Assembly: GCF_022447245.1 (NCBI RefSeq)
Contig: NZ_JAKVBC010000014.1
Span: forward strand, 55,320-119,319
Length of the DNA stretch: 64,000 nt
Origin: Kordia sp.
GTDB lineage: Bacteria > Bacteroidota > Bacteroidia > Flavobacteriales > Flavobacteriaceae
Direction: 5' to 3'
Of the stretch, positions 17,219 to 25,050 are shown piece by piece; within the stretch, counting starts at the first letter, position 1; every line of letters starts with the position of its first letter. The translations under genes were made by a program, and so were the position numbers. The notes under the pieces are model-generated. The model worked only from the letters and a program-made list of their open reading frames with translations. It did no database searches and was not told where the DNA came from.

Positions 17219-17295
17219 TTGTAATAATCTACTACAACATTTTTTGGGTTAGTTAAAAAAAATAGAAAATCGGGTATTCATTGCCCGATTTTTTT
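17219..17295 (+). ncRNA. Candidate small RNA, about 75 nt
   Basis: Between the promoter at 17185-17213 and the terminator hairpin at 17266-17292 there is no reading frame. The predicted transcript has a 5' hairpin (GTTGTA paired with TACAAC around ATAATCTAC). A single-stranded AT-rich stretch with TTTTTTGGGTTAGTTA follows, then the terminator stem AAAATCGGG/CCCGATTTT with seven T. Flanking genes are both on the minus strand, so this would be an independent plus-strand unit, antisense only to the downstream edge of the metal-receptor gene. It may regulate in trans. The call rests on promoter and hairpins only. Confidence 0.45.
17266..17292. terminator. Hairpin terminator, usable in both directions
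   Basis: The 9-bp stem AAAATCGGG/CCCGATTTT has a 9-base loop. On the plus strand it is followed by TTT; on the minus strand by TTTTCTATTTTTTTT. It lies directly at the end of the receptor gene (stop at 17294, minus) and of the candidate small RNA (plus). Confidence 0.75.
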
Positions 17296-18094
17296 ATTGT
17301 AGCCTTTCGTGAAGCTGTTTAAAGTAGTCAAAAGCTTTTGCCAATCGTGAACCATACCAACTAAAATATTCACCATCTACAAAAACCGTTTTTGCATGAT
17401 GGGTAAACCTTCCTAATTCGAAGGCATGTTCTTCCTTAAATGGATACGGTTCCGAAGATAGCATCACAATATCTGGATCGCCTTCTAAACGTATTTTTTT
17501 TATTTCTACTTCTGGATATCTTCCTTGCGATTCGTAAATATTTTCAAATTTGCACAACTTTAATAAGTAATTAATAAAGGTATCTTGTCCTGCAACCATC
17601 CAAGGTTTTCGCCAGATGAAATATGCAACTTTTTGCACAGGAATATCTTTTACAAAATTTTTAAAATCTTTTAAACGATATTCAATTTTGTTGTTGATTT
17701 TTGAAGCTTCAGTATTGCACTTAAACATCGTACCATATTGCGCAATCATTTCTAAGGATTCTTCAATGTTTTTCACATCTGAAACATGCACAGGAAACAA
17801 CGCTTCAAGTTCTTCTACAATTTCTTTTGTGTTTTCTTCCTTGTTGCAAAGAATGATATCTGGCTGTAGTTCTTTTATTTTTTCAAGTTTGATGTTTTTA
17901 GTACCACCAACAACCGTTTTAGTACTTTTTAGATGATACGGATGGATACAGAATTTTGTAATTCCCACAATACAATCTTCCAAACCCAAGTCGTACAGCA
18001 ATTCGGTTTGTGAAGGTACCAACGAAATGATTCGTTTGGGTGTTTTTGCCAACGTAAATGTTCGTTGCATTTGATCTGTAAAATCCATCAACAT
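17294..18094 (-). CDS. Helical-backbone metal/cobalamin receptor (BtuF-like)
   Basis: The 266-residue protein belongs to the TroA/BtuF substrate-binding fold of ABC transporters. It shows RIISLVPSQTELLYDLGL (residues 21-38), the long helix connecting two lobes (IKELQPDIILCNKEEN onward) and a C-terminal lobe with EGDPDIVMLSSEPYPFKEEH. It lacks a signal peptide (MLMDFTDQMQRTF), so it is probably cytoplasmic, as in many flavobacterial 'helical backbone metal receptor' proteins. A second start at 18088 is possible. No permease or ATPase gene is nearby. Cobalamin is a plausible ligand, and the genome encodes a B12-dependent mutase at 7.4-10.9 kb, but the link is only inference. It begins 8 bases after the end of pyrF on the same strand. 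Confidence 0.75.
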   Translation of the reverse strand: MLMDFTDQMQRTFTLAKTPKRIISLVPSQTELLYDLGLEDCIVGITKFCIHPYHLKSTKTVVGGTKNIKLEKIKELQPDIILCNKEENTKEIVEELEALFPVHVSDVKNIEESLEMIAQYGTMFKCNTEASKINNKIEYRLKDFKNFVKDIPVQKVAYFIWRKPWMVAGQDTFINYLLKLCKFENIYESQGRYPEVEIKKIRLEGDPDIVMLSSEPYPFKEEHAFELGRFTHHAKTVFVDGEYFSWYGSRLAKAFDYFKQLHERLQ

Positions 18095-18102
18095 AAAATG
18101 AT

Positions 18103-18918
18103 TTAGGAATTTAAAATTGCTTCCATTTCCGATTGTAATTCTGCTGCCTTTGTCGCTGCGGCAGAAGCAAAATCGTCTCCGTTAGAAGCATATATAATTC
18201 CTCTAGAAGAATTGATCAGCAATCCTATATTGCCCGTCATTCCATATTTACAAACTTCTTGTAAATTTCCGCCTTGCGCGCCAACACCGGGAACTAATAA
18301 AAAACTTTCGGGAATCATTTCTCGAATTTCTCCCAAAAAAGAGGCTTTGGTTGCTCCTACTACATACATCAAATTTTCGCTATTTTCCCACGATTTAGAA
18401 GTTTCTAACACATGCTTATAGACTTCTTTGTCATCAATCACTTTCGTTTGAAAATCAAATGCACCTTGATTAGAAGTTAACGCCAATAAAATAGTGTGCT
18501 TTCCTTCAAACGCTAAAAATGGTTCTACAGAATCTTTTCCCATGTATGGTGCCACAGTTACCGAATCAAAGGCTAAATCTTCAAAAAAAGCTTTTGCATA
18601 CATACTCGAAGTATTTCCAATATCTCCGCGTTTGGCATCAGCAATCGTAAAAATTTCAGGATGGTTTGCATTCAAGTATTGAATTGTTTTCTCTAATGCT
18701 TGCCAACCTTTAATTCCGTAAGCCTCATAAAACGCTGTATTTGGTTTATAGGCAACTGCCAAATGGTGTGTGGCATCAATAATTGCTTTGTTAAACTCAA
18801 AAATCGGATCGTCTGTTTCTAATAAGAATGCTGGAATTTTTTGCAAGTCTACATCCAATCCAATACATAGAAACGATTTCTTTTTATGAATTTCTGCAAT
18901 TAGTTGTGTTGTGGTCAT
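18103..18918 (-). CDS. pyrF: Orotidine 5'-phosphate decarboxylase
   Basis: This is the last enzyme of de novo UMP synthesis, turning OMP into UMP in the cytoplasm. From the start at 18918 the protein is 271 residues and begins [20 protein letters not shown]. It shows [10 protein letters not shown] near the N-terminus, the catalytic [11 protein letters not shown] motif, [24 protein letters not shown] and [10 protein letters not shown]. The length and motifs are those of the type 2 (longer) PyrF family. An upstream start would add 19 residues of poor sequence ([13 protein letters not shown]), so I reject it. The gene is between prfA and the receptor gene, all on the minus strand, with a terminator between prfA and pyrF. 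Confidence 0.95.
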   Translation of the reverse strand: MTTTQLIAEIHKKKSFLCIGLDVDLQKIPAFLLETDDPIFEFNKAIIDATHHLAVAYKPNTAFYEAYGIKGWQALEKTIQYLNANHPEIFTIADAKRGDIGNTSSMYAKAFFEDLAFDSVTVAPYMGKDSVEPFLAFEGKHTILLALTSNQGAFDFQTKVIDDKEVYKHVLETSKSWENSENLMYVVGATKASFLGEIREMIPESFLLVPGVGAQGGNLQEVCKYGMTGNIGLLINSSRGIIYASNGDDFASAAATKAAELQSEMEAILNS

Positions 18919-18961
18919 TGTTGTGTTGGGTATTGGGTTTTGGGTATTTGTTTTTAGATTT

Positions 18962-18985
18962 AAAAAAAGCCCCAAAAATGAGGCT
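18962..18985 (-). terminator. Terminator after prfA
   Basis: On the minus strand AGCCTC pairs with GGGGCT (one G-T pair) around a 6-base loop and is followed by seven T. It starts 6 bases after the prfA stop codon and lies before pyrF, so pyrF needs its own promoter or read-through. Confidence 0.7.
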
Positions 18986-18991
18986 TATATT

Positions 18992-20065
18992 CTATAATTC
19001 ACTTGATTCTTTCAATTTTTCTGTATTCTCTACCAACATTAATTCGTCTAAGATTTTTTGAATATCTCCGTTAATAATGTTTGATAAATCGTATAATGTT
19101 AATCCAATTCTGTGATCTGTTACACGTCCTTGTGGATAGTTATATGTTCTAATTTTTGCACTTCTATCCCCTGAAGAAACCATACTTTTACGACGTGCAG
19201 AATCAGCAGCTAACTTCTTCTCCAATTCTTTTTCATACAATCGCGAACGCAGTACTTTTAAGGCTTTTTCCAAGTTTTTATGAGATGATTTTTGATCTTG
19301 ACAGCTTACTACCAAACCAGATGGTCCGTGATGTAAACGAATAGCCGAATACGTTGTATTTACTGATTGTCCTCCTGGACCTGTAGAAGTTGTACGTTCA
19401 ATACGGACATCGTTCATGTCTAATTCTACATCAAACTCTTCTGCTTCAGGTAATACCATTACAGTTGCTGCACTTGTGTGTACACGACCTTGAGTTTCAG
19501 TTTGTGGAACACGTTGTACACGATGCACACCAGCCTCAAACTTCATTGTTCCATATACATCTTCTCCTGAAACTTCGAAAATAATTTCTTTGAATCCTCC
19601 TGAAGTTCCTTCACTATAGTCTACGACACTTACATTCCAACCACGACCTTCGCAATATTTTGTATACATACGGTGTAAATCTCCCGCAAAGATACTAGCT
19701 TCATCTCCACCAGTTCCTGCACGTACTTCTACTACTACGTTTTTACTATCTTCTGGATCTTTTGGAATTAACAAGAACTTAATTTCTTCTTCTAATGCTG
19801 GCAATGCTTCTTTCGCTTCATCCAATTGCATTCTGGCCATTTCAACCATTTCTGAATCACTCCCATCAGAAATGATTTCTTCTGCTTCTGCAATATTGTC
19901 TATAAGCTCTTTGTATACTTCACGTTTTTCTACGAGTATTTTAAGATCTTTATATTCTTTATTGAGCTGTACGTATCTTTTTTGGTCAGCAATAATGTCA
20001 GGTTGAATAATTAAATCATTCACCTCATCAAAACGCTGTTTTACTATTTGTAACTTTTCTAACAT
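18992..20065 (-). CDS. prfA: Peptide chain release factor 1
   Basis: RF1 reads UAA and UAG in the ribosomal A site and triggers peptide release. The 357-residue protein has the complete layout: helical N-terminal domain ([15 protein letters not shown] onward), the [18 protein letters not shown] segment, the [20 protein letters not shown] region that includes the codon-recognition element, and the GGQ loop [13 protein letters not shown]. The C-terminal [19 protein letters not shown] helix follows. Length and spacing are standard. It lies upstream of pyrF on the same strand and is followed by its own terminator. Confidence 0.97.
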   Translation of the reverse strand: MLEKLQIVKQRFDEVNDLIIQPDIIADQKRYVQLNKEYKDLKILVEKREVYKELIDNIAEAEEIISDGSDSEMVEMARMQLDEAKEALPALEEEIKFLLIPKDPEDSKNVVVEVRAGTGGDEASIFAGDLHRMYTKYCEGRGWNVSVVDYSEGTSGGFKEIIFEVSGEDVYGTMKFEAGVHRVQRVPQTETQGRVHTSAATVMVLPEAEEFDVELDMNDVRIERTTSTGPGGQSVNTTYSAIRLHHGPSGLVVSCQDQKSSHKNLEKALKVLRSRLYEKELEKKLAADSARRKSMVSSGDRSAKIRTYNYPQGRVTDHRIGLTLYDLSNIINGDIQKILDELMLVENTEKLKESSEL

Positions 20066-20244
20066 GTAACTTCTCTTTTCAGGTTTGCAAATTTACAATT
20101 TTTATTGATTGTTTATAGTTTTCTCTGAGAGTTCTAAAACACGCACAATAATGTATTAAATTTCCTTTTACTTAAATAGATTTATCTTACTTTTAAATTA
20201 CATATTTAATATAAAAATTAATTAACTATTTAAAATTACCACTC

Positions 20245-20408
20245 ATGAAAAAAGAAATTTGAATTCATTGCAACTCAACAAAAGAAGTATTTCTTCTATA
20301 AAGAAATTAAAAGGTGGGCGTGTACCAGTAGATAGTGATTGTTCTTCCTTTGGAAATGGAGAATGTGAAAAAACATGCTGTAATTGTGATCCGCAAGACA
20401 CACATTAA
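20245..20408 (+). pseudogene. GG-leader natural-product precursor, frameshifted in the leader
   Basis: The ATG at 20245 is followed by six A and then stops at once (ATG AAA AAA GAA ATT TGA). One more A in the run would give a complete precursor of 54 residues: KRNLNSLQLNKRSISSIKK, then LKGG, then RVPVDSDCSSFGNGECEKTC and CNCDPQDTH. The leader has the LxLNKxxIS pattern and a double-glycine site, and the core has five Cys. A terminator follows. It could be a decayed gene, a sequencing error in the A run, or a gene switched by slippage. Confidence 0.65.
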
Positions 20409-20432
20409 CAGCACATTAAATTTCAATAATAC

Positions 20433-20476
20433 AAACGGCGTTATTTTTAAATAAAAAGCAATGCCGTTTTCTTTTT
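20433..20476 (+). terminator. Terminator after the frameshifted precursor gene
   Basis: AAACGGC at 20433-20439 pairs with GCCGTTT at 20463-20469, and the stem is followed by TCTTTTT. It lies 25 bases after the precursor stop codon. Confidence 0.65.
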
Positions 20477-20563
20477 ACAAACATTACTATTATTACGGAC
20501 TTGCCATCGAATAAACTTATGGTTTCTTAGTAGCTTTATGTATTGACCACAAACTAATAAATC

Positions 20564-20872
20564 ATGAAAAAAAAGAAGGTAAATTTAAAACAATTGGCAT
20601 TAAAAAAGTCTAGAGTAGCTTCGTTAGAATCCAATAGTGTAACTGGAGGATTTCAATCTTGGACAGGAACTGCTGAGCCATGTTTCTCTGATTTTGTATG
20701 TGAAACAATTTTTGGATGTAACCAAACCAACGGTTGTCCAAGTGTAGGTTGTCCACCACAAACACAGAATTGCCCAACAAACGGTTGCCCACCTGCGACA
20801 CAAAATTGCCCGCCAGCAACACTTTTATGTAACTCACATTCGGTATGTCCTCCAGGCGTATATTGCTACTAG
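20564..20872 (+). CDS. Cys-rich GG-leader natural-product precursor peptide, copy 1
   Basis: The 102-residue product has a leader of 29 residues (KKVNLKQLALKKSRVASLES to VTGG) with the LxLKKxxV pattern of Bacteroidota precursor peptides and a double-glycine cleavage site. The core of 73 residues begins FQSWTGTAEPCFSDF and has 11 Cys, most in NGC, GCPP and NCPP triplets such as CPTNGCPP. Such precursors are normally cut and exported by C39-peptidase ABC transporters, and some are lanthipeptide-type substrates. No synthetase or transporter lies nearby, so maturation must occur from another locus. Copy 2 lies 467 bases downstream. The strong periodic Cys-Pro-Pro pattern is unusual for lanthipeptides and might instead give disulfides or metal binding. 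Confidence 0.8.
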   Translation: MKKKKVNLKQLALKKSRVASLESNSVTGGFQSWTGTAEPCFSDFVCETIFGCNQTNGCPSVGCPPQTQNCPTNGCPPATQNCPPATLLCNSHSVCPPGVYCY

Positions 20873-20900
20873 ACATATTTTTTGAATAGAATAAAAACGA

Positions 20901-20930
20901 AAGCTTTCAGATATTTCTGGAAGCTTTTTT
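20901..20930 (+). terminator. Terminator after precursor copy 1
   Basis: AAGCTTTCAGA pairs with TTCTGGAAGCTT and is followed by TTTT. It shares CTTTCAGATAT with the terminator of copy 2, as expected from the duplication. Confidence 0.75.
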
Positions 20931-21030
20931 AATGTTAAAAATATAAAGAACCTACTTTTATTACGGATTCTCCATAGATATTCCGCTTAACTTCTTAGTA
21001 CTTTTACGCTTTAACCACAAAACTATAATC

Positions 21031-21342
21031 ATGAAAAAAAAGCAAGTAAACTTAAGACAGTTAGCTTTAAAAAAATCAAGAGTAGCATCATTAGAGTCTG
21101 AAAATTTAACAGGAGGAACTAGTGGATGGACTGGCGGATTCCAGTCATGGACAGGAACTGCTGAGCCATGTTTCTCTGATTTTGGTTGCAACCAAACAAA
21201 CGGATGTATTACTAACGGATGCCCTCCGCAAACACAAAATTGTCCAACGAATGGTTGTCCTCCTCCAACAAATGGATGTGGATTTACAAATGTTGGATGT
21301 CAATCAGATTCTGTTTGCCCTCCAGGAGTTCAATGCTACTAG
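21031..21342 (+). CDS. Cys-rich GG-leader natural-product precursor peptide, copy 2
   Basis: The 103-residue product has a leader nearly identical to copy 1 (VNLRQLALKKSRVASLESEN) ending LTGG. The core starts TSGWTGGFQSWTGTAEPC: the segment WTGG is doubled compared with copy 1, so there is a second possible Gly-Gly site six residues downstream. The core has 10 Cys, again in NGC and GCPP steps, and ends VCPPGVQCY. Upstream and downstream sequences are related to those of copy 1. The paralogous pair suggests that the cell makes a set of related secreted peptides. No modifying enzyme is in view. Confidence 0.8.
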   Translation: MKKKQVNLRQLALKKSRVASLESENLTGGTSGWTGGFQSWTGTAEPCFSDFGCNQTNGCITNGCPPQTQNCPTNGCPPPTNGCGFTNVGCQSDSVCPPGVQCY

Positions 21343-21368
21343 AAGCATACATTTTTAACAACAATTAT

Positions 21369-21400
21369 AAAGGCTTTCAGATATCTGAAAGCCTTTATTT
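21369..21400. terminator. Perfect palindromic terminator between convergent genes
   Basis: AAAGGCTTTCAGAT/ATCTGAAAGCCTTT is a perfect 28-bp palindrome (21369-21396) with T-rich sequence after it and A-rich sequence before it. It can end the precursor transcript on the plus strand and the DUF5777 operon on the minus strand, whose last stop is at 21428. Confidence 0.8.
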
Positions 21401-21427
21401 TATTTATCCATTATATGTTGTGTGTTC

Positions 21428-22279
21428 TTAAAATACACGTACTATATTAAACCCGAAGAAAATATCACCGTCTCCCCAATCGCCTTCTGCATAACTTAAG
21501 AATCCTGGTTCGTTGGTTGATTGTGCATTGGAGAATAGCAATTGAAATACGTGTCCTCCAGTTTCGATATCAACACCAATAGTCAACGGGTTTTTAAATG
21601 CTGTTCCATCTGCTCTACTAAAGTTGTATACATAGTCCATATTGATAGACATTCGCTTGCTAATTTTTAAACGTCCACCAGCTCCCATAGCAAATTGATC
21701 ATGTTTTTGAGCTGCTTCTAATGTTAAGTTATGTCGTACATACGATGGCGCTAATTCAAACGAGAAGTTATTGCTGAATCTGCGCGAAATTAATAACTGT
21801 GTAGTATAACTTAAACGGTCTTCAAATCTTAAAAATGGAAAACGATCTTTTCGTACTTGCGTATTTATATTCGCAGTAGCATATCCAACAAGGTTTACTG
21901 GAAAATCATCTGACTGAGTCTTGATTTTCATTTTTGTAGAAAGCGCATACGTTTGTCGTAATGACTCTCTACTAATTCCAAATTGCCAACCTTCAAAAAG
22001 TCCGTAAACTAATTGAATTTTAGTATTTGCATTGTCAAACCCAAAGAACGTTGAAAGTCCATCATCTAAAGTTCCAAAACGGTGAGATACATATAAATAG
22101 AAATCTCCTTTTGCTGCGACTTTAGTGGATTGTAAGTTACCAATCTTCATGGCTTTAAACGCAGGTGATTCAAATGTTTCAGGAGTTGCTTCGTTCTCTA
22201 ATTCGTCTAATAAATCATCTTGCGCATGCAATCCCATACTGAACAAACAGCATATAATTAATATATAATAATGTTTCAT
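21428..22279 (-). CDS. DUF5777-family outer membrane beta-barrel protein
   Basis: The 283-residue product has a signal peptide (MKHYYILIICCLFSMGLHAQ). The acidic segment DDLLDELENEATPETF follows, then alternating beta-strand sequence typical of a barrel, such as KGDFYLYVSHRFGTLDDGL, VYGLFEGWQFGISRES and INMDYVYNFSRADGT. The end (GDIFFGFNIVRVF) finishes with Phe, as outer membrane barrels do. DUF5777 proteins occur with YceI and c-type cytochrome genes in flavobacteria, exactly as here. Their function is not known. It is the last gene of a four-gene minus-strand operon and is 5 bases downstream of the OB-fold gene. Confidence 0.75.
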   Translation of the reverse strand: MKHYYILIICCLFSMGLHAQDDLLDELENEATPETFESPAFKAMKIGNLQSTKVAAKGDFYLYVSHRFGTLDDGLSTFFGFDNANTKIQLVYGLFEGWQFGISRESLRQTYALSTKMKIKTQSDDFPVNLVGYATANINTQVRKDRFPFLRFEDRLSYTTQLLISRRFSNNFSFELAPSYVRHNLTLEAAQKHDQFAMGAGGRLKISKRMSINMDYVYNFSRADGTAFKNPLTIGVDIETGGHVFQLLFSNAQSTNEPGFLSYAEGDWGDGDIFFGFNIVRVF

Positions 22280-22284
22280 TTGTG

Positions 22285-22698
22285 TTATTTTTTGATAATG
22301 ATCGCTTTATCGAGTTTTAATTCACCAAGCAAATCGTCATAACCGATAATTCTTCCTTTAACTCTTACTTTTTGATCTTCTGCTAAACCATCCGTTTTGG
22401 TACCTTCTTCCAATTGAAAGTAGAAGCTTTCATCCACAGAAATACCTTTTAAATCTATTGCGGTAATAACTCCTGTTAATTCTACAACCTTATCTCCTTC
22501 TTTTTCCCATGTTTTAGCTTTTACCTCCATGACATTTTGAAATTCTTGTGAACTTCCAGTGAAGACCATTTCCATATCATGTAATGATTTGTGCGATTGA
22601 TACAGATAAAAATATCCTCCAACGCCAGCAAGTATAAGCACTATTAGAGAATAGAGAAGGATTTTTTTTCTTTTTTTACTTTTTTTCGACGAGCTCAT
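22285..22698 (-). CDS. Membrane-anchored OB-fold (tRNA_anti-like) protein
   Basis: The 137-residue protein has a basic start (MSSSKKSKKRKK), one transmembrane helix (ILLYSLIVLILAGVGGYFYL), then an OB-fold domain of the tRNA_anti-like type. The OB part runs through VVELTGVITAIDLKGISVD, YFQLEEGTK and VRVKGRIIGYDDLLGELKL. The domain faces the periplasm. Its start overlaps the end of the YceI gene by 23 bases, so translation is probably coupled. A paralogue with the same layout is at 25590-25982. Role unknown; in this operon it accompanies a cytochrome, YceI and a barrel protein. Confidence 0.75.
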   Translation of the reverse strand: MSSSKKSKKRKKILLYSLIVLILAGVGGYFYLYQSHKSLHDMEMVFTGSSQEFQNVMEVKAKTWEKEGDKVVELTGVITAIDLKGISVDESFYFQLEEGTKTDGLAEDQKVRVKGRIIGYDDLLGELKLDKAIIIKK

Positions 22699-23221
22699 AA
22701 TTCAAGGATATATTAATTTCTTTTGCTATTTTTTCACGTACAATACTAGGAATTTCAATTCCGAATTCTTGTGGTTTTACAGAAAAAAATGATTCTATAA
22801 TTATTTTTTCACCATTTTTAGACACTTTTGCTGTTGTAGCGATTTCCTTTTTTTCTCCTCTTACCGTGAGCGTCCCTGTTAGGTTATATTCTTTGGCTGT
22901 ACTTGATAAATCGGACATGTTAAAGCCCTCCAATTTTCCTCTGAAGGTTGCTTTTGGAAATTTGTCAGAGTCCATGTAGTTTTCATTGAAATGTTCTTCC
23001 ATCAAAGCCACTTTAAAGTGAAATGATTTTATAAAGATTAATGCTGCCAAATCTCCTGAATCTACTTTCAATACAGCTGTAGTACTATTACTTTTTGCTT
23101 CTACAGGTTCAAATGCTGCTACGGAAGCCTTAAAATCTGTTTGACCTGTTTTGGTGTAGTATTTTTGTGCTGTTACAGTTCCAACTGCAAAAAACAAGCA
23201 CATGTATAGTATTTTTTTCAT
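22676..23221 (-). CDS. YceI-family periplasmic protein
   Basis: The 181-residue product has a signal peptide (MKKILYMCLFFAVGTVTAQ), then a lipocalin-like YceI domain that binds isoprenoid-type lipids in known members. Visible motifs are TGQTDFKASVAAFEPVEAKS, HFNENYMDSDKFPKATFRG, NLTGTLTVRGEKKEI and the C-terminal EINISLNYELV strand. It is the second gene of the operon, 30 bases after the cytochrome c gene. YceI with a c-type cytochrome suggests a redox or quinone-related role, but this is inference from context. Confidence 0.85.
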   Translation of the reverse strand: MKKILYMCLFFAVGTVTAQKYYTKTGQTDFKASVAAFEPVEAKSNSTTAVLKVDSGDLAALIFIKSFHFKVALMEEHFNENYMDSDKFPKATFRGKLEGFNMSDLSSTAKEYNLTGTLTVRGEKKEIATTAKVSKNGEKIIIESFFSVKPQEFGIEIPSIVREKIAKEINISLNYELVEKK

Positions 23222-23251
23222 CTTATTTATTATTGTTTTTTAGGTATTGTT

Positions 23252-23614
23252 TTAATTTTCTAAGTAGCCATCATCAACCCATTGATCAATAATTTGGCGT
23301 GTTGCTAGAGGAAGTTGTCCTGATGGCGGCATTGGATTTGAAGCGTTGTTTACACGATTTAATAAGTTTCCTTGTTCTGTAGCAGCTCTTACATTGGCAT
23401 AACCTGTAAGTTGTAATCCGCCACTAGCTGCTGATCCACTATGACAACCTACGCAATTTGCGTTGATAATCGGTTCTACATCGTCATCATAGGTGACCTT
23501 TTCAACAATAGGTGGCAAGTCTGAAATGTCACCTTCGTCAATGGTATTTGTTGTACAATTGTAAAGTGTGACAACAATTAACGACATTGTTAGTAATGTT
23601 AATTTTCGATACAT
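23252..23614 (-). CDS. Monohaem c-type cytochrome lipoprotein
   Basis: The 120-residue product starts with a lipoprotein signal (MYRKLTLLTMSLIVVTLYNC, Cys at residue 20). It contains one haem-binding site, NCVGCHSG (CxxCH, about residues 53-58), and a probable distal Met in NASNPMPPSGQLP. The end, IIDQWVDDGYLEN, is typical of small envelope cytochromes in flavobacteria. It should be anchored in the membrane and carry electrons in the periplasm. It is the first gene of the operon cytochrome - YceI - OB-fold - DUF5777. Confidence 0.85.
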   Translation of the reverse strand: MYRKLTLLTMSLIVVTLYNCTTNTIDEGDISDLPPIVEKVTYDDDVEPIINANCVGCHSGSAASGGLQLTGYANVRAATEQGNLLNRVNNASNPMPPSGQLPLATRQIIDQWVDDGYLEN

Positions 23615-24000
23615 TGTTTTTAATTTAATTCTTAGTTTACGTTTATAATTTTATTTCCAAATCAAACGTCAACAGGTTCACATGAACTAATGTAGTTAAA
23701 ATTTAACTTATTAGTTAGATTCTTGGCTTCTTCATGAATCATTTAGAAACGTTGTAAATTAACAATCGTCATACCTATAATTCCTAAATTAATTGCTTGA
23801 AACGGAAATATGAGACTTAAAAAGGAACTCTTTTTGCTCTTTGATTACCTCTTATTCTTAGCGTTTATAGCACTTGAGCATGAAAATCTATTTACTAGTA
23901 AAAGTACCTTCTTTTTGATCATTTTACTGTAACAATACCTCTTTTTGATAGTGAATTTCCGATATTATGACGCTTTTTTTCAATTGATTTCTACTTGCTA
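23615..24000. other. Intergenic region with no gene seen
   Basis: These 386 bases hold no convincing reading frame, RNA or strong hairpin. The part next to 23614 must contain the promoter of the cytochrome operon, but I cannot place a clear TAnnTTTG box. Confidence 0.4.
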
Positions 24001-24407
24001 TTATTCCGAATTGAACACTTCCGTAGGTAGTATTCCGAATTCTTTTTTAAAACATTTTGAGAAATATGAAGAACTTGAAAAACCAATTTGAATGCCATTT
24101 CGGCTACAATTTCATTATTCTCCAACAACACAGTTATTGTTTTATTAAGTCGAATAAACATTATTAATTGACTTGGTGATTTACTCGTTGTTTCTTTGAT
24201 TCGTCGTTGTAACTTTCGTTCACTTACGGCAATTTCTCTTGTTAACATTTGTACAACAAGTGAATTGTTGTCAATACGCTCATAAATTATTTTGGAATAG
24301 CAACAAAAAATTGGACAAAAAGTTAAGGGATTTATGCTACTAAATTTTGATTTTCGCTGATAAGACCATTTCAATAATAGATGCTGAATCATATTTTTCT
24401 TTAACAT
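24001..24407 (-). pseudogene. AraC-family DNA-binding domain, frameshifted
   Basis: An AraC domain is visible from about 24290 down to 24001. The first part reads IYERIDNNSLVVQMLTREIA, then VSERKLQRRIKETTSKSPSQ and NNEIVAEMAFK. After this the same frame gives nonsense. A one-base shift continues perfectly with GFSSSSYFSKCFKKEFGILP and a stop at 24001-24003. The domain thus needs a frameshift to be complete. Upstream of the domain the sequence is scrambled. This is probably the last piece of a decayed regulator that also included the open frame at 24340-24744. Confidence 0.7.
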
Positions 24408-24744
24408 ACACAGCTCCCCAACGATTTAAGGAGATCAATCTTCCTCTTGCAATACCATTATTTTTTTGAATTTCCGATGTGCGTTTGAAGTTGTGTTTGG
24501 CTTTTTCTATTTGAAATTTTAAAGCATCAGCAATACTATCTTTTACTTGTGCTTTTCCAGAAAAAGTAGATGCAACTAAACATATAATTGCAGCTATATA
24601 CTTTATGTAGAAGCATCGTTTTTGCAACTTAGCTATCTCTAAATTCAAGTTATCAATATGGCATGTTTTTTTCGAACGTATCCTTGCAAAAAATTGCATG
24701 ACAGGTACTTTTTGTTTTGTTGTTACGTTGTTTACTGTTTTCAT
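24340..24744 (-). pseudogene. Probable N-terminal remnant of the same regulator
   Basis: The 134 codons contain an internal hydrophobic segment (FYIKYIAAIICLVASTFSGKA) followed by QVKDSIADALKFQIEKAKHN. This could be the signal peptide and first helix of a TPR-containing AraC regulator, a common flavobacterial layout. The frame ends shortly before the AraC domain at 24001-24290. The usual 300 or more residues of TPR and membrane segment are missing, so an internal deletion is likely. It could alternatively be an unrelated small secreted protein. Confidence 0.35.
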
Positions 24745-25050
24745 CTCACTAGGTTAAAGATGTTTAACAAATAATTTTGTTTACGTGAGCTTATTTCTAA
24801 TTCAATCTTGACTTTAGCATGAAAACAAACTAAAATTTACACTTATAAAAGTAGTACTAATTTTAGTATTATTATATAACGATACCGCATAAGACTTGTA
24901 CATTTCCGACAAGACGACGGTTTTTTTTACATTTTCCTCAAAAACAAACAGTCTCCTAAAAATCAAACACATAATCCAACCTTCTACGATTTAAAAGCTT
25001 AGATTTTGTAAAATTTAGATAACTTTCTGTAGTTTGATTATTTTTGTAGT
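24745..25050. other. Intergenic region between divergent units
   Basis: This 306-base AT-rich gap separates the regulator remnant (minus) from the MsrA-like gene (plus). TATTTTTG at 25039-25046 resembles a -7 box but lies only 5 bases from the start codon, with no TTG at the right distance. I see nothing else. Confidence 0.3.

Larger units (their letters stand above)
20485..21400 (+). repeat. Tandem duplication of a precursor-gene unit, period 467 bp
   Basis: Two consecutive units each contain a conserved upstream region (with TTACGGA, CTTAGTA and ACCACAAA), then a precursor gene and a terminator built on CTTTCAGATAT. Units run about 20485-20930 and 20952-21400. The start codons are 467 bases apart. 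The leaders differ at only a few positions; the cores and terminator arms have diverged more. Confidence 0.75.

Noticed and set aside
20564..21342. Plain metallothionein-like or antifreeze-like Cys-rich proteins
   Set aside because: The N-terminal leader with LALKK and the Gly-Gly site is specific for processed natural-product precursors.
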